A DNA stretch of 64,000 nt from Candidatus Poribacteria bacterium (lineage in GTDB: Bacteria; Poribacteria; WGA-4E; WGA-3G), in assembly GCA_028820845.1 (NCBI GenBank), contig JAPPII010000037.1, forward strand, positions 1 to 64,000. The letters run 5' to 3'. The stretch's first letter is position 1, and each line of letters starts with the position of its first letter. The notes under the pieces are model-generated. The model was not told the DNA's origin, ran no database searches, and was given only the letters and a program-made list of their open reading frames with translations. A program made the translations under genes and the position numbers. Below, one piece after another: positions 61,027-64,000 of the stretch.

Positions 61027-61869
61027 CTACGCAAATAATGCCGCGTCGGGTTGACCGCGATAGAGGACGACATTATACTGTAGTTTCAAGGTTTCGTCCG
61101 AGGCGAGGTGAAGCGGTTCGTAGTAAACGAGCGAGGGATGGATTAAGCAGTAGTTCTCATGGTTGCGGACCCACCACGTCGTTGGATAACGTGGATTATC
61201 GGGATGATCGACGATGGCAACGCCGTAGGTTTCGTTGTCACTGGGATGTTGGGAAGTGAAACTGCACCAACGGCTCTGTTTGCCGAAGATGTCCATCGGT
61301 TCGGTACGCCCATCGGCATCCAACAATTTACCGGGTGTGATGATATTATCGAATCGGATTGCCATGCCGCTGTAGAATCTGCCGTCTGCACCGGGTTCAC
61401 CGCGTCGTAAATCTAAGACGACTTCACGTTGGTTCGGTTGAAGCGTTAAGGACACAGATATCCGCATTGTATCCGTTGTCGGTGGATAGACGGTTATCTG
61501 TCGCCGCTCTGTTAGATGTGTTGTGCCTTGCCAATCTATCCATGCGTTTTCTGTTGTTAGACTCGCGCTCTCGGCATCCGCGCTCTGTGCAACAATCCGC
61601 TGATGGACGATTTTGCCGAATCCAGTTGGATCGCTACCGGGTCCCGGTTGTTCCCAAAAGTTGACTTCGTTCACCTTTTTCCACGCGACCCATAGCCCTT
61701 GGTGATGTACGTGGTCGCCGGGTTCGTTCATTGTGAGCGGTGGCGCGCCGGGCAGGTTTAAGGGGTGGCAGAACGGACGGTTGCCGTCTTCTGGGAAGTT
61801 ATAACCGAGGACGTGTTGTCCGTCCCAAGCAACTGTTAAACTGTTTTGTGTGTGTGATAATGAAAACAT
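61027..61869 (-). CDS. PmoA-like (DUF6807) protein
   Basis: The 280-residue protein has family blocks GYNFPEDGNRPFCHPLNLPG, TMNEPGDHVHHQGLWVAW, VNEVNFWEQ, RFYSGMAIRF and NPRYPTTWWVRNHENYCLIHP. Despite the PmoA label it is not a methane monooxygenase subunit: it is a soluble beta-sandwich protein found in carbohydrate-related loci of Planctomycetes and similar bacteria. Histidines in DHVHHQG may bind metal. Function is unknown. Confidence 0.85.
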   Translation of the reverse strand: MFSLSHTQNSLTVAWDGQHVLGYNFPEDGNRPFCHPLNLPGAPPLTMNEPGDHVHHQGLWVAWKKVNEVNFWEQPGPGSDPTGFGKIVHQRIVAQSADAESASLTTENAWIDWQGTTHLTERRQITVYPPTTDTMRISVSLTLQPNQREVVLDLRRGEPGADGRFYSGMAIRFDNIITPGKLLDADGRTEPMDIFGKQSRWCSFTSQHPSDNETYGVAIVDHPDNPRYPTTWWVRNHENYCLIHPSLVYYEPLHLASDETLKLQYNVVLYRGQPDAALFA

Positions 61870-61893
61870 ATCTTTATCTCTAAGGTTAAGAAA

Positions 61894-62691
61894 TCATAGG
61901 TCTTTCTCTATATGATAACCGTGTTCTGCGAGCGCGGTAGATACAGATGTCCAGATGGATCGTGCTTGTTCAACAGCCTCGGTCGCCTCTGCTTTGGTGG
62001 CTCCTTGTATGTCCTCTGGATAACGGGCTTCAACTGCCCATCGGGTCAAATCCGAGAGGTCTGGATGCGTGGTTTTGAGTTGCCAACTCTCAGGCAACAA
62101 ATCCCGTAGAACATTCAAATTATGTGTTCTCCGAAAATCGATCTGTAAGAAAATTAATGCTGCTTTTAACGCCTTTTCAGCAGCTTGTTGCGCGTGCCAA
62201 CAGGATTGGCGAGGCGGTACGTGTAATTGCCTTAAAAGGGTTTCAGCAGTTATCAAGTCTTCTTCTGCATGGCGGAGCCAGCGGGCGGTGTCTGCGAGTC
62301 TATCGGCTGTTTGCATAGAAGACTTTACCTCCGCGTTGGATACGCCGCAACACTGATCCGATCCGCGTGCGGCTGCATTCAAATTCTTCCATAGGATTTT
62401 ACCCTCTTGTTGAGCATACCGCAGCACCGATCCGATCCGCGTGCGGCTGCGTGCCAACTCTTCGGGCGTTGATACAAGGATGTCCTTTGCCACAGGCACA
62501 TCAGAGAGCGCACGCCCAATGTCAATGGCGGTTTTCCGTTTATCCGTGAGTTCTGCGAAAACCACGAGGAGATCTATGTCGCTACCCCGATCTGCGTCGC
62601 CCCGTGCTTGTGAACCGAAGAGGATAATCTGGAGTGGGTCAAACTCACGTACAATGCGGTCTGTCATGATTGAAATAAAATCGCTATTCAT
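61894..62691 (-). CDS. Nucleotidyltransferase-HEPN fusion (MntA-HepT-like)
   Basis: The protein has 265 residues. Residues about 1-100 are a minimal nucleotidyltransferase (ILFGSQARGDADRGSDIDLLVVF: GSx10DxD active site). Residues about 130-260 are a HEPN domain (TARWLRHAEEDLITAETLL, SCWHAQQAAEKALKAALIFL and the RRTHNLNVLRDLL basic motif). Elsewhere these are two genes, a toxin and its AMPylating antitoxin. Here one frame joins them through a Cys/Ala/Ser linker. The linker DNA contains a 26-bp copy of the upstream coding sequence in a different frame. AAGGAG lies before the ATG. Confidence 0.85.
   Translation of the reverse strand: MNSDFISIMTDRIVREFDPLQIILFGSQARGDADRGSDIDLLVVFAELTDKRKTAIDIGRALSDVPVAKDILVSTPEELARSRTRIGSVLRYAQQEGKILWKNLNAAARGSDQCCGVSNAEVKSSMQTADRLADTARWLRHAEEDLITAETLLRQLHVPPRQSCWHAQQAAEKALKAALIFLQIDFRRTHNLNVLRDLLPESWQLKTTHPDLSDLTRWAVEARYPEDIQGATKAEATEAVEQARSIWTSVSTALAEHGYHIEKDL
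62351..62450. repeat. 26-bp direct repeats at the MNT-HEPN junction
   Basis: Copies at 62351-62376 and 62425-62450 share GATCCGATCCGCGTGCGGCT plus flanks with one mismatch. Their 74-bp offset is not a multiple of three, so the first-translated copy gives SRTRIGSVL and the second gives AAARGSDQC. Confidence 0.8.
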
Positions 62692-62774
62692 TGCCCGCTC
62701 CTTTTATTTGCGTTTTTTGGAAAACACAAATCGGAAAATTTCCGGTTTTGTGATTGTCATTGAATAGGTTAACA

Positions 62775-63038
62775 TCATCCAAAAAAGCGTTCATAATCAT
62801 CATGGTGCCCTATCCAGAACCATGTTACCGTATCATCATTTAGGATGCCAACTGCCCGATAACCCTGAGTGATCCTTACAGACCAAATATTTTCTCTGTT
62901 ATTAATACATTTGAAACGTAAAGATCTGTGAAAAGGGTTAGAAATCCATAAGCGATAAGCCTTCTTGGTTTGACTTCTGAGTGTTTCATCAAGAGTTTGA
63001 TAAGCTCGCCAGAACGAAGGCAGTGTTACCGATTTCAT
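62775..63038 (-). CDS. RelE/ParE-type toxin
   Basis: The 87-residue toxin-fold protein has TLPSFWRAYQTLDETLRSQT, AYRLWISNPFHRSLRFKCI, IWSVRITQGYRAVGIL and a TVTWFWIGHHDDYERFF end. This is a common mRNA-interferase-like or ParE-like family with a conserved WFWIGxHxxY C-terminus. Its ATG overlaps the antitoxin stop (ATGA), so the pair is translated together, antitoxin first. Confidence 0.85.
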   Translation of the reverse strand: MKSVTLPSFWRAYQTLDETLRSQTKKAYRLWISNPFHRSLRFKCINNRENIWSVRITQGYRAVGILNDDTVTWFWIGHHDDYERFFG

Positions 63039-63265
63039 AACCGATCCAAATCCATTGGTTCAGCTTTTCCTGCAGCAATTTCCTTTTTAGCACGGCGGGC
63101 AGCCTCAATAAGTTGGTCTTGCGTATTGTTGAAGGAAATTTCCCAACGAAGTTCGTCCTGCAACTCCGCAATATACTCACGCAAATGTTCTACAACCTGA
63201 TCTTGTAACGTTTCAGGTAGTGCCTCCATCATCTGGGTAATCGTGGTAACAGCGTTAGAAGCCAT
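63035..63265 (-). CDS. Antitoxin of the RelE/ParE-type pair
   Basis: The protein has 76 residues from ATG 63265, with GGAGGATC placed correctly. It has a helical N-terminus (SNAVTTITQMMEALPETLQD) and a linker helix (VEHLREYIAELQDE), and ends with RRAKKEIAAGKAEPMDLDRL. The tail is typical for a toxin-neutralising segment. It directly precedes the toxin with a 4-base overlap and would repress its own promoter by family analogy. Confidence 0.8.
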   Translation of the reverse strand: MASNAVTTITQMMEALPETLQDQVVEHLREYIAELQDELRWEISFNNTQDQLIEAARRAKKEIAAGKAEPMDLDRL

Positions 63266-63283
63266 CTTTAGATCCTCCAAATC

Positions 63284-64000
63284 TTAGTTGAGGTATGGGT
63301 TGACGACCTCACGTTCCAGTGCCAAGCCTTCCCATTCATCGTCACCAGGTCCGTCGTAGATTAAGGTATGCGGTCCGGCAAAACCGGCTTTCTGGGTGAG
63401 TTCGAGGCATTGCACGTAATCTTCCTTGTCCATCTCTCGTGGTGCTGCGAAATGTGCTTTCGTGTGACACGATTCTGCCCGCGGCGCGATTGCAGCGAGG
63501 TTTTCGTATTTTGTATCACCGCGCCAGTTACCAAAGTCGAGACAGAGTCCCACTTTGTTGTCTAACCCGCCTAAAATGGTGTTAACATTTTCAGGCGTCG
63601 AGAAAATAGAGAACCAGTTTTCGCTCATCAATCGGATGCCTGCGGTGTCGGCGCGTTTGGTGAGTTGACTGAGAACATCACGGCTCTGTGCAAGTGTTTC
63701 TTCAGAGGGTTCTGCTTTTCCGCCGATGACACGTGCACAGCTTGCACCGAGTTCACCGGCAATGTCAATCCATTTTTCAATCCACGCGATATCGCGTTCC
63801 GCCTCCGATGCATGGGTGATGTCCCCATCGTCAATTAGCAGAGAGAAAAGTTCTACGTCCGCATCTGCGAGTGCGGTGCGGAGTTCGGAGAGGTAAGACT
63901 TCTCAACAGATGGGAGATGGAAGTGACAAATCTCTAAGGTGTGAATGCCGAATTCGGCAATGCGTGCGGGGAGTTCAAGAAGCGAAATGGGTCCTTTATT
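63284..64000 (-). CDS. Sugar phosphate isomerase/epimerase-like protein (partial, start beyond window)
   Basis: The frame is open without interruption from the window edge (64000) to a stop at 63284, giving 238 residues of a xylose-isomerase-like barrel. Segments include FGIHTLEICHFHLPSVEKS, ASCARVIGGKAEP, GIRLMSENWFSIFST, VGLCLDFGNWRG, ESCHTKAHF and PHTLIYDGPGDDEWEG. The N-terminus lies outside. Its stop is 18 bp before the antitoxin start, so the toxin pair may be read from the same message. Confidence 0.88.
   Translation of the reverse strand, partial: NKGPISLLELPARIAEFGIHTLEICHFHLPSVEKSYLSELRTALADADVELFSLLIDDGDITHASEAERDIAWIEKWIDIAGELGASCARVIGGKAEPSEETLAQSRDVLSQLTKRADTAGIRLMSENWFSIFSTPENVNTILGGLDNKVGLCLDFGNWRGDTKYENLAAIAPRAESCHTKAHFAAPREMDKEDYVQCLELTQKAGFAGPHTLIYDGPGDDEWEGLALEREVVNPYLN

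Noticed and set aside
61027-61869. Methane monooxygenase subunit A
   Set aside because: The PmoA label belongs to a soluble DUF6807 family; no membrane helices or copper-site pattern of methane monooxygenase is present.

Overview
The window looks like a chromosomal piece of an uncultured environmental bacterium. No rRNA marker is present, but the gene set resembles what I know from Candidatus Poribacteria and similar marine or sponge-associated lineages. It combines phytanoyl-CoA dioxygenase, Gfo/Idh/MocA oxidoreductase, several sugar-isomerase TIM barrels, a PmoA-like protein, FG-GAP proteins with NP(F)NP-type sorting domains, many lipoproteins, and intergenic DNA full of short hairpin repeats such as GTGCGGTTAGAAACCGCAC. 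This placement is inference.

Layout. 1-5040: a 5'-truncated serine hydrolase, an antitoxin-like gene with a clear promoter, a stand-alone HsdR-N-type nuclease, an amidohydrolase, a Gp37/Gp68-like Cys-motif protein and an orphan gene. 5562-10863 (+): a ZIP-like transporter, a secreted alpha-glucuronidase-like protein, a discoidin-like lipoprotein and a PhyH dioxygenase. 10935-24796 (-): a 14-repeat FG-GAP surface protein; an overlapping set pheA-queG-propeller; a small DUF5069-like gene interrupted by one in-frame TGA that may encode selenocysteine; UPF0182; a protease/propeller/barrel protein; and two lipoproteins. 24797-36755 is an accessory island: repeat-rich DNA, a decayed 1.1-kb insertion sequence, a membrane protein, a protein joining an L7/L12 N-terminal domain to a GIY-YIG-like domain, a complete type ISP restriction-modification enzyme, two MITE-like elements, and a translationally coupled ATPase plus PD-(D/E)XK-like pair. 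36797-46618: Gfo/Idh/MocA, PIG-L deacetylase, sugar isomerase, DUF4159 protein, lipoprotein, glycosyltransferase 9 and threonine aldolase. 47159-49604: two paralogous CX4CH (cytochrome-like) lipoproteins with polyaspartate or Asn/His tails. 49790-60067: PEP-synthase-like enzyme, VWA protein, isomerase, FG-GAP protein, sulfatase-fold protein with Thr at the nucleophile position, lipoprotein, phosphodiesterase and a Tat-exported sulfite-oxidase-family enzyme. 60114-64000 (-): gene remnants, PmoA-like protein, a nucleotidyltransferase-HEPN fusion, a RelE/ParE-type toxin-antitoxin pair and a partial sugar isomerase.

The most interesting items are the possible selenoprotein (16823-17068), the L12-NTD/GIY-YIG fusion (28361-29290) with a short repeat around it, the ATPase-nuclease pair (34750-36755), the MNT-HEPN fusion with an out-of-frame duplication at its junction, and two places where a dispersed repeat has become protein-coding sequence (a signal peptide at 23402-23485 and a linker at 50647-50740). 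No tRNA, rRNA or CRISPR array was recognised.
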